Origin: Amycolatopsis taiwanensis DSM 45107 | GTDB lineage: Bacteria > Actinomycetota > Actinomycetes > Mycobacteriales > Pseudonocardiaceae | Direction: 5' to 3' | DNA: 64,000 nt | Assembly (NCBI RefSeq): GCF_000519205.1 | Contig: NZ_JAFB01000005.1 | Span: 225,724-289,723 of the forward strand | Shown here: one piece after another, positions 17,655 through 25,677 of the stretch | How the letters are laid out: the number at the start of each line of letters is the position of its first letter | Numbering within the stretch: the stretch's first letter is position 1 | Notes under the pieces: model-generated | What the model was told of the DNA's origin: nothing | Database searches by the model: none | What the model saw: the letters and a program-made list of their open reading frames with translations, nothing else | Position numbers and translations under genes: made by a program

Positions 17655-18503
17655 ATGACCGTTCTCGCCTTCCTCGACGGCACCCTCGCGGATCCCGGCG
17701 CGGCCCACCTCCGGGTCGACGACCTCGGCCTGATGCGCGGAGACGGCGTCTTCGAAACCATCCTCGTCACGGGCGACACCGCCCGGGAGCTGCGGCCGCA
17801 TCTCGACCGGCTCGCCCGCTCGGCGGCCATGCTCGACCTGCCCGAGCCGGACGACGAGGCATGGCAGCGAGCGACCCGCCTGGTGATCGACAACTGGCGC
17901 GGCAGCCCCGAGTTCGCGATCAAGCTCGTCTACACGCGCGGCGTGGAAGGCGACCCGTCCGCCACCCCGACCGCCTTCGCGCTGGGGCTGGAGATTTCCG
18001 AACGGGTCGTGCGCGCGCGGGCCGACGGCGTCGCGGCCGTCACCCTGGACCGCGGCATCGACCCCGGTCTCGGGGAACGGGCGCCGTGGCTGCTGCTCGG
18101 CGCGAAATCCCTGTCGTACGCGGTGAACATGGCGGCGGGCCGGGAAGCGGCCCGCCGCGGCGCGGACGACGTGGTGTTCACCGCGACCGACGGCTCGGTG
18201 CTGGAGGGGCCCACCTCCACGGTGATCATCGCCCGGGAGCGGACCCTTTACACGCCACCGGCGACCATCGGCATCCTGCCCGGCACGACACAGGCGGCGG
18301 TGTTCCGCGGTGCCGAGCGCGCGGGCTGGACGACCAAAATCGAACCATTGACCCTCGACGACCTGCACGGCGCCGACGGGGTGTTCCTCGCCTCCTCGGT
18401 CCGCAAGCTCACCCGCGTGCACACCCTGGACGGCAAGACCCTGCCCGACTCGACGCCCCTACACCGCGAACTCGCCGAGGCATACGAAACCGTCTACGCC
18501 TAA
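17655..18503 (+). CDS. pabC: Class IV PLP enzyme, aminodeoxychorismate lyase-like
   Basis: 282 residues. It carries the class IV aminotransferase fold: VDDLGLMRGDGVFETILV near the start, the PLP lysine in LLLGAKSLSYAVNMAAGREAARRGADDVVF (near residue 157), and DGSVLEGPTSTVIIARERTLYTPP with the phosphate-binding region GILPGTT. PabC splits aminodeoxychorismate to p-aminobenzoate; branched-chain or D-amino-acid transaminases share the fold, so specificity is not certain. The orthologue Rv0812 is likewise divergent from the YgfZ gene. Its stop overlaps the convergent hydrolase by four bases. Confidence 0.85.
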   Translation: MTVLAFLDGTLADPGAAHLRVDDLGLMRGDGVFETILVTGDTARELRPHLDRLARSAAMLDLPEPDDEAWQRATRLVIDNWRGSPEFAIKLVYTRGVEGDPSATPTAFALGLEISERVVRARADGVAAVTLDRGIDPGLGERAPWLLLGAKSLSYAVNMAAGREAARRGADDVVFTATDGSVLEGPTSTVIIARERTLYTPPATIGILPGTTQAAVFRGAERAGWTTKIEPLTLDDLHGADGVFLASSVRKLTRVHTLDGKTLPDSTPLHRELAEAYETVYA

Positions 18504-19186
18504 CTGCGTGCTGGAAAACCGCTGATCGCCTCCAGTCGGTCGGCGAGTTGCCGGGGGCGGCTGAGGGCGATCATGTGCCCGCCGTCGATCTCGTCAGGAA
18601 CGATCCTGAGGCGTTGGGCGACGACGCGCCGCATGAACGCGGCGGGCAGGAACCGGTCATGACGGCAGAGCAGGAATGTCGTCGGTGTCGCCGGCCACGT
18701 GGACAGGGGCCAGGACTGGGTGAACGGGGTGGTGGACTGCGTGCGGCTGTGCGTCCGCGCCTCGGTTGCCAGCTCGGCCGGAACATCATGGAAGAACAGG
18801 GCGTCCTCGTCGTCCGGGTGTCGGCTGTCTCGTTCGTCCTGCTCGCGGCGGGCCTGCTCGTAGCCGGTGTTGGTCCACCAGTCGCCGGGGGCTTCACCAG
18901 GCTGCGGGATCATCGCGGACAGCAGCACCAGCCGCTGGACTGGGACGCACTGGCAGACCAGCGGTGCGGTGAACCCGCCGAAGGAGTGGGCGACCAGCAC
19001 GGTTCCGGCGGGATCGTCGATGGCTGCGGCCACGGTGTCGGCGTACTCGAACAGCCCGGCCGCGTCATCGTCGCAGGGCAGGTCGGGAGTGGCCACGCGG
19101 TGGCCGCGGGAGCGTAGTTCGCCGTCGACCAAGTGCCAGTACCAGGAATCGGACCCGGCCCCGGGGATGAACACATACTCGGCCAT
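18500..19186 (-). CDS. Alpha/beta-hydrolase fold protein
   Basis: 228 residues from ATG 19186, whose A is shared with the TGA of the upstream gene (TGATG). Features are VFIPGAGSDSWYWHLV (oxyanion region), VLVAHSFGGFTAPLV with nucleophile Ser in AHSFGG near residue 75, LLCRHDRFLP with the acid, and DGGHMIALSRP with the catalytic His. It resembles small cofactor-independent esterases. It is co-transcribed with the PPOX gene and perhaps with the sigma factor gene. Confidence 0.82.
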   Translation of the reverse strand: MAEYVFIPGAGSDSWYWHLVDGELRSRGHRVATPDLPCDDDAAGLFEYADTVAAAIDDPAGTVLVAHSFGGFTAPLVCQCVPVQRLVLLSAMIPQPGEAPGDWWTNTGYEQARREQDERDSRHPDDEDALFFHDVPAELATEARTHSRTQSTTPFTQSWPLSTWPATPTTFLLCRHDRFLPAAFMRRVVAQRLRIVPDEIDGGHMIALSRPRQLADRLEAISGFPARS

Positions 19187-19707
19187 CACGCCCGCCCCCG
19201 CCGCGCGAACTCGGCCGCCGTGGAGCCGCCCGGGAACCGGGTCTGGAAGTCCAGGACTCCCACCCAGACCGGGCGCACCGCGATCCGGGCCATCCGTACC
19301 CCGGGGCCGCTGACGGCCGCGACCTGGGCCGCGGCCCGCTCCTCACCGCCGTAGCGGCGCAGGGCCAGCCCGTACTCCGGTACGATCCCGTCGATCTCGG
19401 TGACCTGGGCACGACCACGCAACAGCAGCGCCCGCGGCTGGGCCGCGGCCGCGTCGATCGTGATCGCCACCTCGGGCCTGGTCCGCAGCGCCGCGATCTT
19501 GCGGGCGGGGACGAACGTGGACAGGACCACCTCGTGCCCGGTCCAGTGGAACAGCATCGGAAACACGCGCGGTGTGCCGTCCGCGGCCACATACGCCACC
19601 CGCGCTAGCTCGGTCGAGGTCAGCAGGACCTGCGCGATGTCGCTGTCCAGCAGACGGACATCGCCCTGCGGCAGCGCCGCCAGTTCCTCGCGTGTCAGTG
19701 TGTGCAC
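19186..19707 (-). CDS. Pyridoxamine 5'-phosphate oxidase-fold (FMN/F420) protein
   Basis: 173 residues from GTG 19707 with AAGGAG six bases upstream. The split-barrel fold is shown by LLTSTELARVAYVAADGTPRVFPMLFHWTGHEVVLSTFVPARKIAALRTRPEVAITIDAAA and the later VRMARIAVRPVWVGVLDFQTRFPGG. Relatives bind FMN or F420 and reduce or oxidise small substrates. It sits between the sigma-factor gene (85 bp upstream) and the hydrolase (1-base overlap). Confidence 0.82.
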   Translation of the reverse strand: MHTLTREELAALPQGDVRLLDSDIAQVLLTSTELARVAYVAADGTPRVFPMLFHWTGHEVVLSTFVPARKIAALRTRPEVAITIDAAAAQPRALLLRGRAQVTEIDGIVPEYGLALRRYGGEERAAAQVAAVSGPGVRMARIAVRPVWVGVLDFQTRFPGGSTAAEFARRGRA

Positions 19708-19792
19708 ACCTGGCTCCTTAGGGTCATCGACCGCGTCGGTCGCGATCGTGCCCTGTGAGACCGGTGGAACGCGGAAAAGGAATCGAAGCCGA

Positions 19793-20788
19793 TCAGGGCA
19801 GGGTCGCAGGCAAGCCGAACGCGTCGAACACCTCAGGCTGGAACGCGGTGATCTCGGCGATCCGCCCGTCCTCGACCCGCAGCACGTTGAGCACCTGTGC
19901 CCGATAGGAACGCTCTCCCGGCTGGCGGAGGTAGCCCGCCATGGCCGGCTGCCGGTTCGCCCAGACCGGCACGCCCCGCCACTGCCCCTCGTGCAGGGGC
20001 GATCCCGGCCCCAGGGTGTGCTCGGCGAACGCGGCGACTTCCGCCCGGCCGGCGAAGGAATACGGCAACGGCGGCATGGACAGTCGCACATCCTCGCTCA
20101 ACAACTCCGCGAACGCCGCGATGTCGGCGCGCTCGTGGGCCGCCATGAAACGCCGCAGCAACTCCCGCTCCTGCCCAGTCGGGGCCACCGGGGCCGGAGC
20201 CTGCCCGGCGGGTCGTTGCGGCAGATGCGCCCGCAGCACGGGCCGAGCCCGCTGCAACGCGCTCTTCACCGCGGCCACGCTCATCTCCAGCAACTCACCG
20301 GTCTCCGCCGCTGACCAGCCGAGCACGTCCCGCAGGATCAGCACCGCCCGTTGCCGGGGCGGCAAGTGCTGGATGGCCACCAGGAACGCCAACTCGATGG
20401 TCTCCCGGGCGACCACCACGGTCTCCGGCTCCGCGTCCCGGTCAGCCACCGGCTCCAGCAACCGATCCGGAAACGGCTGCAACCATCCCACCTCCGCCGG
20501 TCCGCCAGCCTCACCCGGCGCTGGCTGCCGCGAGCGCCGGTCAAGGAAGTCCAGGCACACGTTCGTCGCGATCCGATACAGCCACGCCCGAAACGTCGAG
20601 CTGCCCTGGAAACTCCCGCGATAGCGCCACGCCCGCAGCAACGTCTCCTGCACCAGGTCCTCGGCCTCGTCGAACGAGCCCAGCATCCGGTAGCAGTGCA
20701 CCCGTAACTCCCAGCGGTACCGCTCAGCCAACCCCGCGAACGCCGCCTCATCCCCAGCGTGCGCAGCGGCGACGCCCTCACCCTCCAC
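19793..20788 (-). CDS. ECF sigma factor with C-terminal SnoaL-like domain (SigG type)
   Basis: About 331 residues taking the GTG at 20788, seven bases after a TAGGGT element; a TTG at 20842 is also open. Region sigma2 is AGDEAAFAGLAERYRWELRVHCYRMLGSFDEAEDLVQETLLRAWRYRGSF plus FRAWLYRIATNVCLDFLDRR; sigma4 is HLPPRQRAVLILRDVLGWSAAETGELLEMSVAAVKSALQRARPVL. The last 110 residues are a SnoaL/NTF2-like domain (RRFMAAHERADIAAFAELLSEDVRLSMPPLP), which regulates this ECF group in place of a separate anti-sigma. No anti-sigma gene is adjacent. It probably drives the two genes downstream. Confidence 0.88.
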   Translation of the reverse strand: MEGEGVAAAHAGDEAAFAGLAERYRWELRVHCYRMLGSFDEAEDLVQETLLRAWRYRGSFQGSSTFRAWLYRIATNVCLDFLDRRSRQPAPGEAGGPAEVGWLQPFPDRLLEPVADRDAEPETVVVARETIELAFLVAIQHLPPRQRAVLILRDVLGWSAAETGELLEMSVAAVKSALQRARPVLRAHLPQRPAGQAPAPVAPTGQERELLRRFMAAHERADIAAFAELLSEDVRLSMPPLPYSFAGRAEVAAFAEHTLGPGSPLHEGQWRGVPVWANRQPAMAGYLRQPGERSYRAQVLNVLRVEDGRIAEITAFQPEVFDAFGLPATLP

Positions 20789-20917
20789 CACCGCGACCCT
20801 ACCCACACTCACTCCCACCAGCGCCCTGTCCTGCTGGAACAACCGGATGCGCCGGACCGGGTCGAGAAGGGGTCCAGGCGTTCAAACGGACGATCGACGT
20901 ACGACTCGGGACTTCCG

Positions 20918-21541
20918 TCAGCCGACGACGCGGCGCAGGTGGGCTGAGGTGTGGGGCTGCATGGGCTGCCCCATCATCGCGCGTTCCTCGACGTAGCCGA
21001 GGTCGCCGTTGTTGATGAGGCCGTAAAGCCGCTGCGCTCCCGTGACTTCCTTCGCCGACGCGGTACGCACCACCGCGTCGGTGCCCAGCTCCCACGCCGT
21101 CTGGCTGCGCGGCTTTCCGTAGAAGATCTCGACGATGCCCGTGGCGTGGGCGAGCAGGAGTTCGATCGTGTCGTCGGGCTGCGGCCGCCACCAGCCCACT
21201 TCGCGGGCCGCGGGGCGAATCACGTTGCCTTCGTCGTCGATCAGCCAGGCCCGGGACTCGTGGTACAGGAACGGCCGGCCGTCGTGCGCGATGGTCAGCT
21301 GCTGCGCGAACTTCTGCGGCCCGTCGATCGTCGGGTAGTTCACTTCGCCTTCGCCGCGCCAGACGCCGACCAGCGGGAGCAGGGCGAGGCAGGCGGCGTT
21401 GAGGTCGGCACCTTCGCGCAGGTTCGCGGTGTCGACCGGGATCGGCAGGTCGGGAAGGGTGCCGAACGGGGGCAGGTTGCGCTGGCGAGTCTGCTCAGCG
21501 CGTCGCTCCGCTGCCTGGATGGCGTCGTCGCCACTGGTCAT
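20918..21541 (-). CDS. Nitrobindin-type heme protein (FABP/DUF1794 family)
   Basis: 207 residues. The lipocalin-like motif LVGVWRGEGEVNYPTIDGPQKFAQQL (GxWxGxG near residue 55) and FLYHESRAWLIDDEGN, REVGWWRPQPDDTIELLLAHATGIVEIFYG, and the terminal GQPMQPHTSAHLRRV are nitrobindin features; the His in the last segment corresponds to the heme-iron ligand. Nitrobindins isomerise peroxynitrite. Orthologue of Rv0813c. ATG 21541 lies four bases after the stop of a tiny membrane peptide gene. Confidence 0.88.
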   Translation of the reverse strand: MTSGDDAIQAAERRAEQTRQRNLPPFGTLPDLPIPVDTANLREGADLNAACLALLPLVGVWRGEGEVNYPTIDGPQKFAQQLTIAHDGRPFLYHESRAWLIDDEGNVIRPAAREVGWWRPQPDDTIELLLAHATGIVEIFYGKPRSQTAWELGTDAVVRTASAKEVTGAQRLYGLINNGDLGYVEERAMMGQPMQPHTSAHLRRVVG

Positions 21542-21545
21542 GGGA

Positions 21546-21644
21546 TCAGCGCTGGTCGGCGTACAGCCGGTAGACGACGTAGAACGCGAACCACAGCACG
21601 GCGATCGCGACGATCACCAGCAGCGTTGTAAACAGGATCTCCAC
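21546..21644 (-). CDS. 32-residue single-pass membrane peptide
   Basis: GTG at 21644 is preceded by TATCCT with six bases between, a leaderless promoter. The peptide is a single transmembrane helix (LFTTLLVIVAIAVLWFAFYV) with a short basic tail (YRLYADQR). The stop is four bases before the nitrobindin ATG, so the two are co-transcribed. Function unknown. Confidence 0.65.
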   Translation of the reverse strand: MEILFTTLLVIVAIAVLWFAFYVVYRLYADQR

Positions 21645-21794
21645 GTCTGCAGGATAGCCGCCGCTCAGCCGCTCACACGCGCCGCACCTGCGTGGCAAGC
21701 CCCACCTTGCGTTCGGGCACGAAGACGGCCGCCTTGCCGGGTTCGGGACCGACAAGGTGGCCATGGAGACACCCGGGTCAGCTTCCCGTTCGGA

Positions 21795-22399
21795 TCACCG
21801 CTCAAGGGCCGTTCCGCCGCCAAACGTTGCCGCCGCCTGCCGCCCGTTTGCCTGGTTCTCCGCGACGTAGGGCCGCAGTTCCGTCTCGTATGCGCCGAAG
21901 GCGGTCGGGTGGTCGCCGCCGGCCGAGGCCAGGTGGCGGGCGAGCGTCCGGGCGCCGATCAGTGCTTGTGAGGTGCCCATTCCGCTGGTCGGCGCGGCGC
22001 AGTACCCCGCGTCACCAATCAGCGCGACCCGGCCGCGTGACCAGCGGTCCAGGTGCACCTGGCAGGCCGAGGAGAAGTAGAAGTCGTCGGCCCGGCTCAA
22101 CGCCTCCAGCAGTCGGGGCACCTCCCAGCCGTGCCCGGCGAAGGCGGCGCGCACCGCCTTCTCCTGCTCGTGGCGGCCGCGTCGATCCAGGGCGGGTGAG
22201 GGGTGGCGAAGGAAAGGCTGACCGTGAGCCGGTCCGCCGGATCGGCACTGAATACGTAGATCGCCGCGTCATCGAGATGCTGCAGCAACCCGGCGTGGTC
22301 GAGGCCGAGGTAGTTTGCGGTACGGGCGGGGTCTGGGGGTTGCACCCCCAGACCACACAGCCGCCTCAAGGTTTCGCTACCCACACCGCCTGCGAGCAA
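21795..22399 (-). pseudogene. FAD-dependent monooxygenase remnant, frameshifted and lacking its N-terminus
   Basis: The reading frame from 22399 encodes YLGLDHAGLLQHLDDAAIYVFSADPADRL and ATPHPPWID; the homology then moves to another frame near 22170-22185, with RAAFAGHGWEVPRLLEAL, FYFSSACQVHLDRWSRGRVALIGDAGYCAAP and SGMGTSQALIGARTLARHLA, up to the stop at 21795. That is the C-terminal half of a TetX/PhzS-type flavin monooxygenase; LIGDAGY is the FAD-binding GD motif. The N-terminal GxGxxG domain of about 170 residues is gone. A family A repeat sits at the 5' break. Confidence 0.8.
22330..22354. repeat. Family A hairpin repeat (partial copy inside pseudogene)
   Basis: Ten-base arms GGTCTGGGGG and CCCCCAGACC around five bases. 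The arms recur at 48309, 60759 and 60947. It marks the upstream limit of monooxygenase homology. Confidence 0.6.
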
Positions 22400-22405
22400 C
22401 AGTCT

Positions 22406-22714
22406 CTAGCCGACGGAGATGGCGACCTGGTGTAGGCCGGGCGCCGCCGCGTCGACCGACGCTTCGCCGGTGCCGTTGCGGTGCAATGCACGAACCGTCC
22501 ACGTTCCGGGAGCGGCATAGAAGCGGAAGTCGCCCCCGGCCGAAGCCTGGACCTCGCCGGCGAAGTCGCCGTCGCCGTTGAGCAGGCGCACGTAGGCACC
22601 GGCCAGCGGGCCCTGCGTGCCACTCACCTTGCCGGCCACCACGACCTGCCCCTGGGTGTCCAGATCCGCCGGGGTGCCGGTCTGCACCGGAGCGCCACAG
22701 CCGTCATTGCTCAT
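22406..22714 (-). CDS. sseC: DUF1416 protein (SseC type)
   Basis: 102 residues from ATG 22714, which overlaps the cysA stop by four bases (ATGA). Motifs are MSNDGCGAP at the start, VVAGKVSGTQGPLAGAYVRLLNGDGDFAGEVQASAGGDFRFYAAPGTWTVRALH, a carboxypeptidase-regulatory-like beta sandwich, and a CG-containing N-terminus. SseC partners thiosulfate sulfurtransferase CysA2 in the same operon in mycobacteria. Exact role unknown; likely a sulfur carrier-associated protein. Confidence 0.88.
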   Translation of the reverse strand: MSNDGCGAPVQTGTPADLDTQGQVVVAGKVSGTQGPLAGAYVRLLNGDGDFAGEVQASAGGDFRFYAAPGTWTVRALHRNGTGEASVDAAAPGLHQVAISVG

Positions 22715-23550
22715 TTCTTGACTCCAGTCTCGATCGGCACGCCGACCAGCGAGCCGTACTCGGTCCACGATCCGTCGTAGTTCTTCACGTCCGACAACCC
22801 CAACAGCTCGTGCAGGGCGAACCAGGTGTGACTGGACCGTTCGCCGATCCGGCAGTAGGCGATGGTCGCCTTGCCCTCATCGAGGCCCTCCCGCGCGTAG
22901 AGCTCGGAGATCTCCTCGTTGGTCTTGAAGGTGCCGTCCTCGTTCGCGGTCTTGGCCCACGGCACGTTGAGCGCCGTCGGGATGTGCCCGGCCCGCTGCG
23001 CGGACTCCTGCGGCAGGTGCGCGGGCGCCAGCAGCTTGCCGGAGAACTCGTCGGGCGAGCGGACATCGATCAGGTTCTTGTTCCCGATCGCGTCGACCAC
23101 CTCGTCGCGGAAGGCGCGGATCGAGGTGTCCGGGTCCTTCGCGACGTAGCCGGTGCGCTCGCGCTTGACCTCGTCGCGGGTGAGGTCGCGGCCGTCCAGT
23201 TCCCACTTCTTGCGGCCGCCGTCGAGCAGCTTGACCTTCTCGTGGCCGTAGAGCTTGAAATACCAGTAGGCGTAGGCGGCGAACCAGTTGTTGTTGCCGC
23301 CGTAGAGGATCACCAGGTCGTCGTTCGAGATTCCCTTGTCGGACAGCAGGGCTTCGAAGCCCGCCCGGTCGACGAAGTCGCGGCGGACCGGGTCCTGCAG
23401 CTCGTTCTTCCAGTCGATCTTGACCGCGCCGCGGATGTGGCCGCCGTCGTAGGCGGTGGTGTCCTCGTCCACCTCGGCGAAGACCACGCCGGGGGTGTCC
23501 AGGTTCTCCTCGGCCCACTGCGTCGTGACCAGGACGTCTTCACGGCTCAT
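22711..23550 (-). CDS. cysA: Thiosulfate sulfurtransferase (rhodanese)
   Basis: 279 residues from ATG 23550, with AGAAGAGAG eight bases upstream. Two rhodanese domains: residues 1-130 (PGVVFAEVDEDTTAYDGGHIRGAVKIDW, inactive) and 150-270, with the active Cys in AYCRIGERSSHTWF near residue 231. It transfers sulfane sulfur from thiosulfate to cyanide or thiols. Orthologue of mycobacterial CysA2/SseA-like protein. It is translationally coupled to sseC and preceded by a 155-bp leader holding a cysteine leader peptide. Confidence 0.93.
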   Translation of the reverse strand: MSREDVLVTTQWAEENLDTPGVVFAEVDEDTTAYDGGHIRGAVKIDWKNELQDPVRRDFVDRAGFEALLSDKGISNDDLVILYGGNNNWFAAYAYWYFKLYGHEKVKLLDGGRKKWELDGRDLTRDEVKRERTGYVAKDPDTSIRAFRDEVVDAIGNKNLIDVRSPDEFSGKLLAPAHLPQESAQRAGHIPTALNVPWAKTANEDGTFKTNEEISELYAREGLDEGKATIAYCRIGERSSHTWFALHELLGLSDVKNYDGSWTEYGSLVGVPIETGVKK

Positions 23551-23557
23551 TTGATTT

Positions 23558-23678
23558 TCTCTCTTCTCGTGGGTGGACTGCTGGGACGCCTTCTGCGGGC
23601 TCGGCGTCAAAGCACCACGGCGTCCTCGGACCGGCTACAGGCCCCAGAACAACTCCCTGTACCGGGCAGCAAGGAGAG
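23558..23678 (-). promoter_or_regulatory. Putative cysteine-responsive leader RNA structure
   Basis: Between the leader peptide and cysA the transcript can form a hairpin, GGACGCC (23619-23625 on the plus strand as GGCGTCC) with GGCGTCC (23584-23590). A CTCTCCTT segment (RNA sense; plus 23671-23678) can pair with the AAGAGAG ribosome-binding region (plus 23559-23568) with one bulge. Ribosomes stalling on the leader cysteines could free the site. This is inferred from pairing by eye. Confidence 0.45.
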
Positions 23679-23704
23679 TGGGACGGCGGAGCTCGCGGAT
23701 CAGC

Positions 23705-23788
23705 TCACGCGCGACACAGGCTGCTACGCACGCGGCAAAGATCGACCGCGCGGCGTTGCGTCAGCAGTGTGAGAGGCAACCTGTGCAC
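23705..23788 (-). CDS. Cysteine-containing leader peptide upstream of cysA
   Basis: 27 residues plus stop, from GTG 23788. The peptide starts VHRLPLTLLTQRR and ends AVDLCRVRSSLCRA. The R-R-x-V-D-L-C-R core with two Cys near the end matches the small family annotated as putative leader peptide upstream of sulfur genes in Streptomyces and relatives. A TAGTGT -10 element seven bases before the GTG implies a leaderless transcript. In mycobacteria, polycysteine leaderless short ORFs are reported to attenuate sulfur operons, including the cysA2 type. Too short for routine gene callers. Confidence 0.75.
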   Translation of the reverse strand: MHRLPLTLLTQRRAVDLCRVRSSLCRA

Positions 23789-23795
23789 GTCCCTC

Positions 23796-23801
23796 ACACT
23801 A
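23796..23801 (-). promoter_or_regulatory. -10 element of the cysA leader transcript
   Basis: TAGTGT on the minus strand, seven bases before the leader-peptide GTG at 23788. No clear -35 is seen. Confidence 0.5.
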
Positions 23802-23892
23802 CCGACGCTCTCTTTCCCTGGGAACCGCGCTCAACATGTGGAACGCGTGCGTCGAGCAACCGCGGCGGCCCGCCGCAGCAGTCCGGCCACGG

Positions 23893-24759
23893 TCACCTCC
23901 CGGTGAACTTCACGTTCTGCGCCTCACCCTTGACGGTCACCGACCCGCTGTTCACCTGCACCGCGGTGGGCGTCACCGCGAAGGGCAGGTCGCCGGTGTC
24001 GAAGGTGGCCTTGAAGTTGGGCAGCAGCGCCTGTTGCACCGCCTGGGGAACGACCGTGGTCTCCTTGTCATTCCCGTACTGCAGGCGCTTGGGCACGATG
24101 TCGATCGACGTGCCGTGCAACTCGATCATCGCGAAGCAGAAGATCTCGATCTTCTGGCCGGCGATCTGGACGTAGCCGGAGACGCGGATGCCGGCCTTGG
24201 ACTTGTCCTGTTCCTCTTCCTGCTGCTTGCCGTCCTGATCGGAACCGCTGGAATCCTTCGCGTCCTGCCCGGTCTGCACGTATTCCACGCTCGACGGCTC
24301 GATGCGCAGGTCCTCGACCCTGGTCAGCGGATCGATCTTGGCGATGTCGCTGGCCTTGATGGTGACCTGCGCCTCCAGCTTGCCGACGAGGATGGCACTG
24401 GTGTTGCCATTCATCAGGTCCGACAGCGGCGCCGTGACGTCTTTGAGCTCGGCGTTGATGTCGACGTCCTTCAGGTTCTGGATCGGCACCCCGGACGCGG
24501 ACACGGAGATGCGGCTGTAGTCACCGCTGAGCGCCTGCGTGATGAACGGGAACCCGTGGATCGTCACCGACGGGTCGTCGGTCAGGCCGAGCTGTTGCCG
24601 CGCCTTCTGGGACACGGTGTGTTCGGCGAACGCGGCCAGCCCGAAATCCGCGCCGACGAGGATGGCGACCAGCACGGCGAGGCTGATCAGGATCCGGCGG
24701 GTACGGCGGCCACGGCGCTTGGCGGCCTCGGGCGCGACAGGGCTGACTGGTCTGCTCAC
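23893..24759 (-). CDS. DUF2993 membrane-anchored protein
   Basis: 288 residues from GTG 24759. A basic N-terminus (AAKRRGRRTRR) and one membrane helix (ILISLAVLVAILVGADFGLAAF, residues 25-46) precede a DUF2993 region: AEHTVSQKARQQLGLTDDPSVTIHGFPFITQALSGDYSRISVSASGVPI. A Gln/Glu/Lys-rich insert (DQDGKQQEEEQDKSK) lies near residue 170. The orthologue Rv0817c occupies the same place. The fold resembles LPS-like lipid-binding proteins; function unknown. The end lies 104 bp from the leader-peptide start. Confidence 0.8.
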   Translation of the reverse strand: MSRPVSPVAPEAAKRRGRRTRRILISLAVLVAILVGADFGLAAFAEHTVSQKARQQLGLTDDPSVTIHGFPFITQALSGDYSRISVSASGVPIQNLKDVDINAELKDVTAPLSDLMNGNTSAILVGKLEAQVTIKASDIAKIDPLTRVEDLRIEPSSVEYVQTGQDAKDSSGSDQDGKQQEEEQDKSKAGIRVSGYVQIAGQKIEIFCFAMIELHGTSIDIVPKRLQYGNDKETTVVPQAVQQALLPNFKATFDTGDLPFAVTPTAVQVNSGSVTVKGEAQNVKFTGR

Positions 24760-24901
24760 TCTTCGTATTCCGATCTGTGGGTCCCCGCTTGACGTCGTGT
24801 GACGAGTATGGCAAGGGGGAGGTTTTTCCCGTGTTCGGCAGCTAGTCTGGCTTAACGGCGCACTGGGGGCATGCGAGGTTACGAGAAAGAAGGCGATGAT
24901 G

Positions 24902-25654
24902 ATGAGCCTTAACTTGCTCGTGCTCACCCCCGAGCCCGACGCTACCTCTGTCCTACCAGCCCTGGATCTGTTGCCGCACACCGTCCGCGTGCGCGCACCG
25001 GAGGTTACGGCGTTGCTGGACGCCGGTCACCGCGACGTCATCCTCCTGGACGCCCGGACCGAGCTGGCCGCCGCGAAGAGCCTGTGCCGGCTGCTCAAGG
25101 GCACCGGCGAGGACGAGGCCGGCTCTCCGGTCATCGCCGTCGTGGGCGAGGGCGGGCTGGTCGCGGTGAGCGCCGAGTGGCGGATGGACGACATCCTGCT
25201 GCCCACCGCCGGCCCCGCCGAGATCGACGCCCGGCTGCGCCTGGCGACCACGCGGGATGGCGCGCCGGCCCAACTCGACGCCGAACTGCGGATCGGCGAC
25301 CTGGTCATCGACGAGGCCACCTACACCGCCCGGCTGCGCCGCCGCACCCTTGAGCTCACCTACAAGGAGTTCGAGCTGCTCAAGTACCTGGCCCAGCACG
25401 CGGGCCGGGTGTTCACCCGCGCCCAACTGCTCCAGGAGGTCTGGGGCTACGACTTCTTCGGCGGCACCCGCACCGTGGACGTGCACGTCCGGCGGCTGCG
25501 CGCCAAGCTCGGCCCCGAGCACGAGCAGATGATCGGCACGGTGCGCAACGTGGGCTACAAGTTCGAGCGGCCGGCCAAGAACGTCACCAAGAACCCCGTC
25601 GGCCGGCTCTCCTTCGAGACCGGCGACCTGCCGAGCGGGGTGTCGACGCACTGA
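24902..25654 (+). CDS. glnR: GlnR-type nitrogen response regulator
   Basis: 250 residues; the third of three in-frame ATGs (24902) gives the usual start. The receiver-like domain ([35 protein letters not shown] with the central Asp, [34 protein letters not shown]) matches GlnR, an atypical OmpR-family regulator that works without a cognate kinase. The winged helix is [54 protein letters not shown]. GlnR controls ammonium assimilation, nitrate use and uptake. Position matches Rv0818. Confidence 0.9.
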   Translation: MSLNLLVLTPEPDATSVLPALDLLPHTVRVRAPEVTALLDAGHRDVILLDARTELAAAKSLCRLLKGTGEDEAGSPVIAVVGEGGLVAVSAEWRMDDILLPTAGPAEIDARLRLATTRDGAPAQLDAELRIGDLVIDEATYTARLRRRTLELTYKEFELLKYLAQHAGRVFTRAQLLQEVWGYDFFGGTRTVDVHVRRLRAKLGPEHEQMIGTVRNVGYKFERPAKNVTKNPVGRLSFETGDLPSGVSTH

Positions 25655-25677
25655 CTGGAGATGCCCTGACTGGAATC

